From the NCBI GenBank assembly GCA_934561485.1, contig CAKTGS010000019.1:1-28022 (forward strand): 28,022 nucleotides of DNA, written 5' to 3'. Positions 7,459-14,078 of this stretch are shown here, in pieces. Source of the stretch: an uncultured Faecalibacterium sp. (lineage in GTDB: Bacteria; Bacillota; Clostridia; Oscillospirales; Ruminococcaceae). Made by a program: the position numbers and the translations under genes. The notes under the pieces are model-generated. The model had not been told where the DNA came from. It did not search any database and saw nothing but the letters and a program-made list of their open reading frames with translations. Position 1 is the first letter of the stretch; each line of letters starts with the position of its first letter.

Positions 7459-8418
7459 ATGCTGCTGGACCGCATGGAGGGCAACACAGAACTGAAAAAC
7501 AGCGTGCGCCAGATGCTGGCATCCCGGCGGCTGACCCACAGCGTGCTGCTGGTGGGGGAGGAAGGCCTGGGGGCTGGTTTTGCGGCCCGCTGCATTGCGG
7601 CCGATTACCTGTACCCCGCAGGCGGTGCCCCCGCAGAAGCGCTTCTGCGGGGCGAATGCTGCCGTGCTGTGGGCAGACCCGGCAAGCGCGACAGCGGCCA
7701 GATCGAGACCGGCATTGTGCGCGAAGCCATTTCGGTGTCCGGCATGGGGGCAGGCGGCAGATACCTGGTCAGCCAGGTCACGGCCATGCGCAGCGAGATC
7801 TTCAACACCAGTCTGTCCGCCGAGGGCCGCGCGGTGCTGCTGTACCACGTGGAACGCATGAATGAGGAATCCGCCAATGCTCTGCTGAAGGTCATGGAAG
7901 AGCCGCCGGAAGGGGTGCTGTTCCTGCTTACGGCCGATTCTCTGGCCGGGGTGCTGCCCACCATCCGCAGCCGCTGTGTGAGTTTTGCGGTGGCTCCGGT
8001 GGCCCCGGAGGTCTGCGCCCGCTACTGCACCGCCCACGGGGTGGACAAAAAAACGGCGGCCCTGTACAGCGAACTGTTTGACGGCCACATCGGCACGGTG
8101 CTGCACGCCGCAAAGGACGAAGCCCGCAGGGCCCAGGTGGAAAAGGCACTGGACCTGGCCCGCGCTGCCGCCGCAAAGGACAGCTACGCGGCAGCGGTGC
8201 TGCTGGCCCCCTGCGAAAAAGACAAAGCCGGTGCGGCAGCCCTGCTGGAAGATTTCCGCGCGGTGGCGGCCGCCGGCTTGCGCCAAAGCCCCCATGCCCC
8301 GGTGCAGGGGCAGACGGCCCAACGGGCGCTGCGCCTGGCCGAAGCCGCCATCCAGCGCCTGGGTGCCCAGGTAAACCCCAAGATCGTGCTTTCGGTGTTT
8401 GCGGCAAAGCTGGGCTGA
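7459..8418 (+). CDS. holB: DNA polymerase III subunit delta' (clamp loader)
   Basis: Clamp-loader subunit helping load the sliding clamp at the replication fork; 319 aa. It starts MLLDRMEGNTELKNSVRQML, with the THSVLLVGEEGLGAG region in place of a working Walker A motif, as usual for delta', which does not hydrolyse ATP. Diagnostic motifs are NALLKVMEEPPEGVLFLL and the TIRSRC sensor motif. The zinc-finger cysteines typical of the family are largely absent (only CC in RGECCRAV). The C-terminal half is alanine-rich and helical, as expected for the collar domain. AAAGGAG precedes the ATG. In Bacillus holB sits next to yaaT (ricT); here ricT is about 6 kb away on the other strand. The hairpin at 8439-8483 ends the transcript. 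Confidence 0.88.
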   Translation: MLLDRMEGNTELKNSVRQMLASRRLTHSVLLVGEEGLGAGFAARCIAADYLYPAGGAPAEALLRGECCRAVGRPGKRDSGQIETGIVREAISVSGMGAGGRYLVSQVTAMRSEIFNTSLSAEGRAVLLYHVERMNEESANALLKVMEEPPEGVLFLLTADSLAGVLPTIRSRCVSFAVAPVAPEVCARYCTAHGVDKKTAALYSELFDGHIGTVLHAAKDEARRAQVEKALDLARAAAAKDSYAAAVLLAPCEKDKAGAAALLEDFRAVAAAGLRQSPHAPVQGQTAQRALRLAEAAIQRLGAQVNPKIVLSVFAAKLG

Positions 8419-8431
8419 TGCAGAAGAACCG

Positions 8432-8557
8432 ACAAAAACAAGAACCCCCTCCGGCGCTTGCGGTACACCGGAGGGGGTTCTTGCTTTTTGGGGTATTGCT
8501 TTGGTGTGAGGAGGAATCATGTGCAAGGAAGCGGTTGCGGCCCCGCTGGCCTTGCAT
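8432..8557 (-). ncRNA. Small-RNA-like element, copy 2
   Basis: Minus-strand homologue of the element at 3809-3926. Hairpin 1 stem is TGCAAGG/CCTTGCA (8550-8556 with 8522-8528), different in sequence from copy 1 but equally well paired. Its loop holds the same AGCGGGGCCGCAACCG (8532-8547). The linker ACATGATTCCTCCTCACACC is identical, followed by AAAGCAATACCCC against AAGGCAATATCC in copy 1. The 16-bp terminator stem also differs from copy 1 with pairing preserved. It lies in a 269-bp gap between the convergent holB and gamma carbonic anhydrase genes. Changed stems with conserved loops are what an RNA under selection would show. Confidence 0.65.
8439..8483. terminator. Shared terminator: holB (plus) and small-RNA-like copy 2 (minus)
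   Basis: A perfect 16-bp stem, CAAGAACCCCCTCCGG (8439-8454) and its complement (8468-8483), with loop CGCTTGCGGTACA. On the plus strand it is followed by CTTTTTG; on the minus strand by TTTTTGTC. The loop read on the minus strand (TGTACCGCAAGCG) resembles that of copy 1 (TGCGCCGCAACG). Confidence 0.88.
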
Positions 8558-8562
8558 GATAT

Positions 8563-8591
8563 AGTATACCCGATTTTAAGGGAAAAGTCAT
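8563..8591 (-). promoter_or_regulatory. Promoter of small-RNA-like element, copy 2
   Basis: -10 TATACT (complement of 8563-8568) and ATGACT (complement of 8586-8591; 4/6 match) at 17-bp spacing. The TATACT-to-hairpin distance matches copy 1. Confidence 0.55.
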
Positions 8592-8687
8592 TACATTCTT
8601 GTGAAAAAAATGTAAAACAACCCCAAAAATTTTGCAGGGTCTCCTGTGAAAAATACACATACAGAAGCCGCTTTTGCCGGGCAGCAT

Positions 8688-9206
8688 TCAGCGGGCCGCC
8701 TGCTGGGCGGCGTGGAGCCTGCCGTGCTCCACATAGTGGGCGGCATTGCGCAGGCTGGCGGCGATCTGTTCCGGCGTGGTCTGCTTGATGATCCGGGCAG
8801 GCACTCCCACGGCCACCGAGCCGTCCGGGATCACCATTCCCTCCGGCACCAGCGCCCCGGCCCCGATGATGCAGTTTTTGCCGATGACGCAGTGGTTCAG
8901 CAGGGTGGCGTGCATCCCGATCAGGCTGCCGTCCCCCACGGTGCAGCCGTGCACCAGGGCGCTGTGGCCCACGGTCACGTTTTTGCCCAGGGTCACGGCC
9001 CCGCCAACATCGCAGTGCAGCACGGCGTTGTCCTGCACATTGCTGTTCTCCCCAATGGTCAGGAGGCCGTCATCGCCGCGCAGCACCGCCCCGTACCACA
9101 CCGTGGCACCGGGCTTCAGGATCACATCCCCCTGCACAGTGGCATTGTCGGCCACAAAAGCCGCGCCTTCGTTGCAGGGCATTTTTCCACAAAAGGACAG
9201 GAACAT
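8688..9206 (-). CDS. Gamma carbonic anhydrase-like left-handed beta-helix protein
   Basis: A 172-aa cytoplasmic protein of the YrdA/CaiE/gamma-CA group. The hexapeptide repeats of a left-handed beta-helix run from about residue 15 to 140 (VADNATVQGDVILKPGATVW, then GENSNVQDNAVLH, VGHSALVHGCTVG, IGMHATLLNHCVIG). The three metal-ligand histidines of the family are present (NAVLHC; GHSALVHG). LRGDDGLLTIG matches the family's RGD strand. The C-terminal helix ends in an Ala-rich HAAQQAAR. AAGGTGG lies 9 nt before the ATG. These proteins bind zinc or iron, but real carbonic anhydrase activity is shown for few, so the reaction is uncertain. Divergent from the dacF-type gene with about 106 bp between them. 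Confidence 0.87.
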   Translation of the reverse strand: MFLSFCGKMPCNEGAAFVADNATVQGDVILKPGATVWYGAVLRGDDGLLTIGENSNVQDNAVLHCDVGGAVTLGKNVTVGHSALVHGCTVGDGSLIGMHATLLNHCVIGKNCIIGAGALVPEGMVIPDGSVAVGVPARIIKQTTPEQIAASLRNAAHYVEHGRLHAAQQAAR

Positions 9207-9312
9207 TGTGAAAAACCACCTTTCTCTTTTGGTTCGTTTATGGTATGCTTATAAAGAAAAAACTGTCGTTTGCGGTCGTTTGCCGCAGGCGAAACCGCAA
9301 GGGGGTACGCTC

Positions 9313-10608
9313 ATGGTTCACAACACGTTCTTCCGCCGGGCGGCGGCGCTGGTGCTTACGCTGGCGTTTGCGGCTGCAGCGGCCCTGCCGGGCCTGGCCG
9401 CTTATCCCATGCCCATCCAGACCGCCCGCGAGACCGAGGCGGTGTACCTGTTCAATGCCGACACCGGCAAGACCATTCTGGCCCAGAACGCGGACCAGCC
9501 GCAGTACATTGCCAGCCTGACCAAGATGATGACGGCACTGCTGCTGCTGGAAAGCGGCAAGGACCTGAACGGAACGGTTACCGTGCCCACCAGCCTGACC
9601 CAGGAGTTCAAGGACATCCAGAACGCCAACGGCAGCACCATCAACCTGCGCATTGGCGAAACGGTGCGCCGGGTGGACCTGCTGTACGGCCTGCTGGTGT
9701 CCAGCGCCAACGATGCCGCCAGCGTGATCGCCTACGATGTGTGCGGCGACCTGCCCACCTTTGTGACCCGCATGAACGAGCGGGCCAAGGAGCTGGGCTG
9801 CACCGGCACCAGCTTTACCTGTGTGCACGGGCTGTACGATTACGGCAACGTGTCCACGGCACAGGACCTGGCCAAGATCGCCCAGGCCTGCTATGCCAAT
9901 GAGGACTACATGAAGGCCGCCAACACGCTGAGCTATACCCTGCCGGCCACCAACCTGCACGCAGAGGAGCGGCAGATCACCTCCAGCAACCGGATGCTGG
10001 ACCCCGCGTATGAATACTACCGCGATTACATCCGCGGAATGCGCACCGGCTACACCACCCTGGCGGGCCGCTGCTATGTGGCTTACGCCCAGCAGGACGG
10101 CCACACCTACGGCATGGTGATCCTGGGCTGCGACACCCAGGACAACCTTTACAGCGAGTGCGGCCAGCTGTTCGACTGGGCCTTTGCCAGCTTTGGAGAC
10201 CGCCCGCTGGTGGACACCGAAACGGTGCTGACCACCGTAGACCTGACCAAGTGCCGTACCGAGCCGGAAGTGGAGCTGTATGCGGCCAGCCCCGTAAGCG
10301 GCTACGGCCACGAAGATGACCGTGTGACCTACTCCTTCGACCTGCCGGAGCAGGTGTCGGCCACTGTCAAAAGCGGCAAGGTGCTGGGCACGGCCACCGT
10401 TTATCTGGACGGCTACGAAGTGGGCACCGTGGACCTTGTGACCCACCGGGAGTATGTGTCGGACTTCCGCACCGACACCAGGGCCACCCTGCTGCTGCTG
10501 GTGGTGCTGGTGCTGCTGCTGGCGGTGCTCAGCGTGGGCACCGTGATCTGCGGCGGCGGTTCGCTGGACCTGAAACGGCGGCGCAGAACGGCCAAACGCA
10601 GACACTGA
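9313..10608 (+). CDS. D-alanyl-D-alanine carboxypeptidase (penicillin-binding protein 5/DacF family)
   Basis: Trims the terminal D-Ala of peptidoglycan stem peptides outside the membrane; 431 aa. A signal peptide (basic VHNTFFRR, hydrophobic core to about residue 28, cleavage near GLAA-YP) precedes the serine peptidase domain: SLTK (S68, K71), SAN (131-133), and RTG (244-246) in place of the usual KTG. A beta-sandwich domain follows, then a C-terminal membrane helix (TLLLLVVLVLLLAVLSVG) and a basic KRRRRTAKRR tail, so it is anchored at both ends or by the tail alone. The start at 9313 is preceded by GGGGG at 7 nt; longer in-frame reading upstream antisense to the neighbour is not coding. A GCGG/CCGC hairpin (9273-9299) sits before the ribosome binding site. 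A weak TATAAA (9250) may be the -10. Confidence 0.92.
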   Translation: MVHNTFFRRAAALVLTLAFAAAAALPGLAAYPMPIQTARETEAVYLFNADTGKTILAQNADQPQYIASLTKMMTALLLLESGKDLNGTVTVPTSLTQEFKDIQNANGSTINLRIGETVRRVDLLYGLLVSSANDAASVIAYDVCGDLPTFVTRMNERAKELGCTGTSFTCVHGLYDYGNVSTAQDLAKIAQACYANEDYMKAANTLSYTLPATNLHAEERQITSSNRMLDPAYEYYRDYIRGMRTGYTTLAGRCYVAYAQQDGHTYGMVILGCDTQDNLYSECGQLFDWAFASFGDRPLVDTETVLTTVDLTKCRTEPEVELYAASPVSGYGHEDDRVTYSFDLPEQVSATVKSGKVLGTATVYLDGYEVGTVDLVTHREYVSDFRTDTRATLLLLVVLVLLLAVLSVGTVICGGGSLDLKRRRRTAKRRH

Positions 10609-10616
10609 CAAAAACC

Positions 10617-10656
10617 AAAAGCTCCTGCCCGAAGTTTCCCGGGCAGGAGCTTTTTT
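10617..10656. terminator. Bidirectional terminator between dacF-type gene and birA
   Basis: An 11-bp stem GCTCCTGCCCG (10621-10631) / CGGGCAGGAGC (10640-10650), flanked by AAAA before and TTTTTT after, between convergent genes that end at 10608 and 10659. Confidence 0.92.
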
Positions 10657-10658
10657 GG

Positions 10659-11426
10659 TCATACTGCGCCGTAAATGCCGTGCACCGACACTTCGCCGGT
10701 AAACACGTGTACTTCACCGCTGTCGGTGCGCACCACAAGGCGGCCCTCTTCGTCCACATCCACGGCCTCACCGGCCCCCTGTTTGCCGTCCGGCAGGTCA
10801 AAAGTGACCCGGCGGCCCAGGTTGACGCAGGCAGCCTTGTATTCTTCCCGGAAGGGCGCAAAGCCGTCCCGGGCAAAGGTGTACAGATTGCGGTCAAAGC
10901 CAAAATCGGTCAGACCCTCGGCCAGCCAGGCGGGGTCGGTGGAAAGGTCCACGGCTGCCCCCTGCAGCGCCAGCGAGGTGCCGTTGGGCAGGTTGGCGGC
11001 GTCAAAGTAGCTCTGGGGCTGGGCCAGGTTGATGCCGATGCCGCACAGAATGCCGCGCCCCTGCTGCTGGTAGCCGTAGCTCACGCCCTCGCACAGAATG
11101 CCCACGATCTTTTTGCCGTTCAGCAACAGGTCATTGGGCCACTTGATCTGGCAGTCCACACCGTAGCGCAGCTTCAGCTGGGTGCGCACGGCCAGGCTGG
11201 CCAGCAGCGGCAGGGTGGCAGGCTGGGCCAGCGGCTCCCGGATGGCCACCGTGTAGTACAGGGCCTTGCCCTCGGCGTTTACCCAGCTGCGGCCAAGCCG
11301 CCCGCGCCCGGCGGTCTGGTTTTCGGTGTACACGGCCCCCACCGGGCCAAACTCTTCAAAATGCTCTTTCACATAGGCGTTGGTGCTGCCGCATTCCGGC
11401 AGGTAGCGCACCTCATTGATGCTCAT
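10659..11426 (-). CDS. birA: Biotin--[acetyl-CoA-carboxylase] ligase
   Basis: Activates biotin as biotinyl-AMP and transfers it to the carrier-protein lysine of biotin-dependent carboxylases or decarboxylases. 255 aa, with the catalytic core only: no N-terminal winged helix, so it is a group I enzyme that should not act as a repressor. Motifs: the adenylate loop GRGRLGRSW (40-48), KWPND (95-99), the following NGKKIVGIL, and the GIGINL strand. The small C-terminal SH3-like domain is present (RRVTFDLPDGKQGAGEAVDV). Last gene of the minus-strand operon; its ATG overlaps the TGA of the upstream phosphodiesterase (4 bp), so translation is probably coupled. Confidence 0.95.
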   Translation of the reverse strand: MSINEVRYLPECGSTNAYVKEHFEEFGPVGAVYTENQTAGRGRLGRSWVNAEGKALYYTVAIREPLAQPATLPLLASLAVRTQLKLRYGVDCQIKWPNDLLLNGKKIVGILCEGVSYGYQQQGRGILCGIGINLAQPQSYFDAANLPNGTSLALQGAAVDLSTDPAWLAEGLTDFGFDRNLYTFARDGFAPFREEYKAACVNLGRRVTFDLPDGKQGAGEAVDVDEEGRLVVRTDSGEVHVFTGEVSVHGIYGAV

Positions 11427-11914
11427 TGCTTTGGTACCTCTTTGTGCTCGTGGGCGGTCACCTTGCCGCTGTCCAGCGTCAGGATGCCGTAGGTGTCCGG
11501 GCCGGTGTAGCAGCGGCCGCAGGAGCCGGGGTTGAACAAAAACACCTTGCCCCGCTGCTCGGCGTGGGGGATGTGGGTGTGGCCGAACAGCGCCACTTCG
11601 GCTCCCCGGGCGGATGCTGCGTCTGCCAGCGTATCCAGATCGTACTTTACACCGTACATATGGCCGTGTGTATAGAACAAAACCACCTGTTCAAAGGCAA
11701 CCAGGCCGTCCAGCGGCTCCAGCGCACCGTAATCGCAGTTGCCGGCCACCGAGTAGGCCCGCAGTTTGGGGTACTTGGTCAGGGACAGTTCCAGGTCCCG
11801 CAGGCCATCACCCAGAAAGATCAGGGCGTCAATGTTCTTGCTCTCCTTCATCAGCACACGCTCAATGGCATCCCGCCCGCCGTGGCTGTCGCTCAAAACC
11901 AGAAGTTTTGTCAC
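11423..11914 (-). CDS. YfcE/YsnB-type metallophosphoesterase
   Basis: A 163-aa cytoplasmic calcineurin-like phosphodiesterase. Metal-binding motifs in order: DSHGG (9-13, D9 and H11), GDGLRD, GNCDYG, and GHTHIP near the C-terminus, then NPGSCGR. This is the complete family set and normal length. The start chosen is GTG at 11914, because GAGGAGG lies 9 nt upstream on the minus strand; upstream in-frame Met codons lie inside the preceding rsmI gene and lack a ribosome binding site. The natural substrate is unknown (the family hydrolyses phosphodiesters in vitro). Third gene of the trmN6-like/rsmI/phosphodiesterase/birA operon: 19 bp after rsmI and 4-bp overlap with birA. Confidence 0.88.
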   Translation of the reverse strand: MTKLLVLSDSHGGRDAIERVLMKESKNIDALIFLGDGLRDLELSLTKYPKLRAYSVAGNCDYGALEPLDGLVAFEQVVLFYTHGHMYGVKYDLDTLADAASARGAEVALFGHTHIPHAEQRGKVFLFNPGSCGRCYTGPDTYGILTLDSGKVTAHEHKEVPKQ

Positions 11915-11933
11915 GAAAATAATCCTCCTCTTA

Positions 11934-12791
11934 TCATTCCGCAGTCTGCTGGGCCTGCTGCAATACCAGCAGCTGTTTGTACACTTCGCTCTTGGAATAG
12001 GGTGTGCCCTGCGCGGCAGCCTTGGCCGCTGCCGTGGGGCCAAAGCCCTGGCCGGTCAGCTCCATGGCACGCTGCGCGGCCTGCTCCAGGGTCAGCGCCT
12101 GTTCCGGTTCGGCCGAAGCCGGTGCACCGGCCATGACCAGCACATACTCGCCCCGGGGGTCGTTGGCCTTATAGTGGTCCACTGCTTCGCCCAGGGTGGT
12201 TTTCCAGATGTCCTCATGCAGCTTGGTCAGCTCCCGGCACAAGGTGATGCTGCGGTCCGGGCCAAAGGCGGCGGTCAGGTCGTCCAGGGTGGTGCGCAGC
12301 TTGTGGGGGGCTTCGTAAAAAATGATGGTGCGCTTTTCCTGCAGCAGGTCTGCCAGACGTTCCTTCTTCTGTTTGCGGTTCACGGGCAGAAAACCCTCAA
12401 ACACCCAGCGGGAGGTGTCCTGGCCGGACACGGCCAGCGCCGTGACGCAGGCGGAGGCTGCCGGCACCGGCACCACCTTGATGCCCCGGGCCAGTGCGTC
12501 CCGCACGATCACCTCACCCGGGTCGGAAACGCAGGGCATTCCGGCATCGCTGCACAGCGCGCAGCTCTCCCCCGCTTCAATGCGCTGCAGAATGGCCTCA
12601 CCCTTCTGCAAAGCATGCTCGTAGTAGCTGACCATGGGCTTTTTCAGGCCCAGAAAGTTCAGCAGCTTCATGGTCACGCGGGTGTCCTCGGCGGCAATAA
12701 AGTCTGCCGCGCCAAAGGTGGCGGCCACCCGGGGCGGCATGTCGTCCAGGTTGCCAATGGGTGTTGCCACAATATAAAGTGTTCCTGCCAT
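11934..12791 (-). CDS. rsmI: 16S rRNA (cytidine(1402)-2'-O)-methyltransferase
   Basis: 2'-O-methylates C1402 of 16S rRNA in the decoding centre, using SAM. 285 aa, the usual length, of the tetrapyrrole-methylase fold. Signatures: GTLYIVATPIGNLDDMPPR at the N-terminus, the IAAEDTRVT segment, SDAGMPCVSDPGEVIV, and VPGASA-like VPVPAASACVTAL. A C-terminal helical domain (TLEQAAQRAMELTGQGFGPT) completes the protein. GGGAGG lies about 7 nt before the ATG. Three bases separate it from the stop of the upstream methyltransferase gene, a pairing common in Firmicutes where the yabB-type methyltransferase precedes rsmI. Confidence 0.96.
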   Translation of the reverse strand: MAGTLYIVATPIGNLDDMPPRVAATFGAADFIAAEDTRVTMKLLNFLGLKKPMVSYYEHALQKGEAILQRIEAGESCALCSDAGMPCVSDPGEVIVRDALARGIKVVPVPAASACVTALAVSGQDTSRWVFEGFLPVNRKQKKERLADLLQEKRTIIFYEAPHKLRTTLDDLTAAFGPDRSITLCRELTKLHEDIWKTTLGEAVDHYKANDPRGEYVLVMAGAPASAEPEQALTLEQAAQRAMELTGQGFGPTAAAKAAAQGTPYSKSEVYKQLLVLQQAQQTAE

Positions 12792-12794
12792 AGT

Positions 12795-13481
12795 TTACCT
12801 CCCATAAAGTGCTGCCCCGGCACTGATCAGAATATCCGGCTCCACCCGCAGGCCGGTCCTGCGGTTTTTCTGCGCTTCCACCAAAAACAGCCAGGGTGCC
12901 CCGTCTGCTTTGTTTTTCACAAAGGCCAGGCGTTTGGGTTCCAGGCGGCTGGCCCGCAGCACGGCCAGCACTTCGGCCAGCCGTTCCGGCCGGTGGCACA
13001 TGGAAAACCTTCCGCCGTCCTTCAGCAGGCGGAAGGCGCACCAGCACACATCGTCCAGGGTGCAGGTGTTCTCGTGCCGGGCCTGGGCGTGGGCCGCATT
13101 TGCGCTCTGGGGGCCTGCCGTAAAATAGGGCGGGTTGCAGGCACACACATCAAAGCTGCCCTCTCCCTGCCGGAAGCTGCGCAGATCGGCGCAGTGGGGG
13201 GTGATGTGGGCAATGCCCTGCTCTTCCACGGCCTGTGCCAGCAGCGCGCTGCCCTCGGGCTGGATCTCCAGCGCTGCGCAGGGGCCGCGGTGGCCCCGGT
13301 CGTGCCATTCCAGCGCCACGATGCCGCAGCCGGAGCACAGGTCCGCCGCCGTCTGGGCGCGCTTTGGCTCGCAGAAACGGGCCAGCAGCAGCGCGTCCGA
13401 CCCGAACCGGTGGGCGGGGGTGCAATAGACCTTTGTTCTATTATACAAGACTTCGGTGGAATGTTCCATAGACAACTGCAC
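12795..13481 (-). CDS. tRNA1(Val) (adenine(37)-N6)-methyltransferase-like protein
   Basis: A class I SAM-dependent N6-adenine methyltransferase, 228 aa. Visible: the entry segment TPAHRFGSDALLLARF, the SAM-binding DLCSGCGIV (47-55), and the catalytic NPPY (116-119). The C-terminus ends ILISAGAALYGR. The family (TrmN6/YfiC; YabB in Bacillus) methylates A37 of valine tRNA; the exact tRNA in this organism is an inference. The start is GTG at 13481 with AAAGGA four bases upstream; an in-frame ATG at 13469 is an alternative. First gene of the minus-strand operon. A small GGCCG/CGGCC hairpin with a T-run (13502-13516) lies just upstream, and no good promoter is visible, so expression may depend on read-through. 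Confidence 0.85.
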   Translation of the reverse strand: MQLSMEHSTEVLYNRTKVYCTPAHRFGSDALLLARFCEPKRAQTAADLCSGCGIVALEWHDRGHRGPCAALEIQPEGSALLAQAVEEQGIAHITPHCADLRSFRQGEGSFDVCACNPPYFTAGPQSANAAHAQARHENTCTLDDVCWCAFRLLKDGGRFSMCHRPERLAEVLAVLRASRLEPKRLAFVKNKADGAPWLFLVEAQKNRRTGLRVEPDILISAGAALYGR

Positions 13482-13534
13482 GGATTCCTTTCAGAAAAAT
13501 AGGCCGGATCACGGCCCGAATTTGTGCAAAAACA

Positions 13535-13573
13535 AAAAGCAGCAGACCCGCTTGGAACAGGTCTGCTGCTTTT
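13535..13573 (-). terminator. Terminator of the ferredoxin gene
   Basis: A perfect 14-bp stem, AAAAGCAGCAGACC (13535-13548) and its complement (13560-13573). Reading the minus strand, the stem is followed by TTTTGTTTTTG. It lies 27 bases past the ferredoxin stop and separates it from the trmN6-like operon. Confidence 0.93.
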
Positions 13574-13599
13574 GATGCGTCTTTTCGGTGCGCGGCTGA

Positions 13600-13770
13600 T
13601 TATTCAGCGGTGATAGCACCAGTGGGGCAAGCGCCCTCGCAAGCGCCGCAATCAATGCAAGCGTCTGCGTTCACAACTGCAACGCCGCCGTCAATGGCGA
13701 CTGCACCAACCGGGCAAGCGCCCTCGCAAGCGCCGCAGCCAACACATGCGTCAGAAACCTTGTGTGCCAT
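13600..13770 (-). CDS. 2[4Fe-4S] bacterial ferredoxin
   Basis: A small cytoplasmic electron carrier of 56 aa, a likely redox partner of the PFOR at 1-3297. Two CxxCxxCxxxCP motifs (CVGCGACEGACP and CIDCGACEGACP) are joined by the pseudo-two-fold sequence typical of clostridial ferredoxins. The start is the ATG at 13770 with AAAGGAGAG upstream on the minus strand; a longer in-frame reading from 13857 has no proper ribosome binding site and runs through a structured leader. A 26-bp DNA sequence encoding CGACEGACP is perfectly repeated (13625-13650 and 13712-13737), in phase with the protein's internal duplication. Own promoter (13870) and terminator (13573): a monocistronic, probably highly expressed gene. 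Confidence 0.96.
   Translation of the reverse strand: MAHKVSDACVGCGACEGACPVGAVAIDGGVAVVNADACIDCGACEGACPTGAITAE
13625..13737. repeat. Perfect 26-bp direct repeat inside the ferredoxin gene
   Basis: Identical 26-bp copies at 13625-13650 and 13712-13737, 87 bp (29 codons) apart, each coding for the CxxCxxxCP half of a cluster motif. Identity at synonymous positions suggests strong codon bias or gene conversion between the two halves. Confidence 0.9.
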
Positions 13771-13790
13771 AATAAACTCTCCTTTTATCC

Positions 13791-13842
13791 CCGTGCCCGT
13801 TGTAATGTATGAAGACACATGCATTGGCACGGCTGTGCATGT
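13791..13842 (-). promoter_or_regulatory. Candidate pseudoknot in the ferredoxin 5' UTR
   Basis: On the minus strand a perfect 7-bp hairpin (ACATGCA 13842-13836 with TGCATGT 13823-13817) has a 12-nt loop whose CCGTGCC (13832-13826) is perfectly complementary to GGCACGG (13797-13791), just upstream of the Shine-Dalgarno at about 13779-13786. Both helices could form together as an H-type pseudoknot. I do not recognise a known riboswitch. Confidence 0.45.
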
Positions 13843-13869
13843 CTCCTCGGAAATCATATCCTTGCCTGC

Positions 13870-13898
13870 ATTTTAGCAAAGCAGGCCCGAAAAGGCAA
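13870..13898 (-). promoter_or_regulatory. Promoter of the ferredoxin gene
   Basis: Minus strand TTGCCT (13898-13893), 17 bp, TAAAAT (13875-13870). The start near 13863 gives a leader of about 93 nt. Confidence 0.75.
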
Positions 13899-14032
13899 GA
13901 CTAACCGTAACGGGCAAAAGGCAAAACAGAGTTTTTTGTTGGGTTGCACAAAAGCACAGGCTAACTTATGGCCAAAATTGCAGGAGTTTTTTAGCAAAAA
14001 TCACGAAGAATAGTTAGTTTTAACAGACTAAC
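13898..14032 (-). promoter_or_regulatory. Three GTTAGYCT motifs upstream of ferredoxin
   Basis: GTTAGTCT at 13905-13898 (touching the -35), GTTAGCCT at 13965-13958, and GTTAGTCT at 14032-14025, all on the minus strand. The last forms the perfect inverted repeat GTTAGT/ACTAAC (14013-14032). The same motif overlaps the feoB promoter (22631). The rest of the 308-bp gap 13771-14078 holds the promoter and leader of ferredoxin and no further gene. Confidence 0.45.
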
Positions 14033-14078
14033 CACTCGGAGACTTTCTCAAAACAGAGAACGCATTTCAGATGGCTTT

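Noticed and set aside
8746..9312. Upstream extension of the DacF-type gene to 620 aa
   Set aside because: The extra 189 residues lie antisense to the gamma carbonic anhydrase gene; a signal peptide and RBS fix the start at 9313.
13625..13737. Direct repeats in the ferredoxin gene as a mobile or CRISPR-like repeat
   Set aside because: They code in phase for the two cluster motifs of a duplicated ferredoxin and are explained by the protein.
13771..13857. Longer ferredoxin start at 13857 (85 aa)
   Set aside because: No Shine-Dalgarno at that ATG, and the segment is the hairpin/pseudoknot leader; AAAGGAGAG marks the ATG at 13770.
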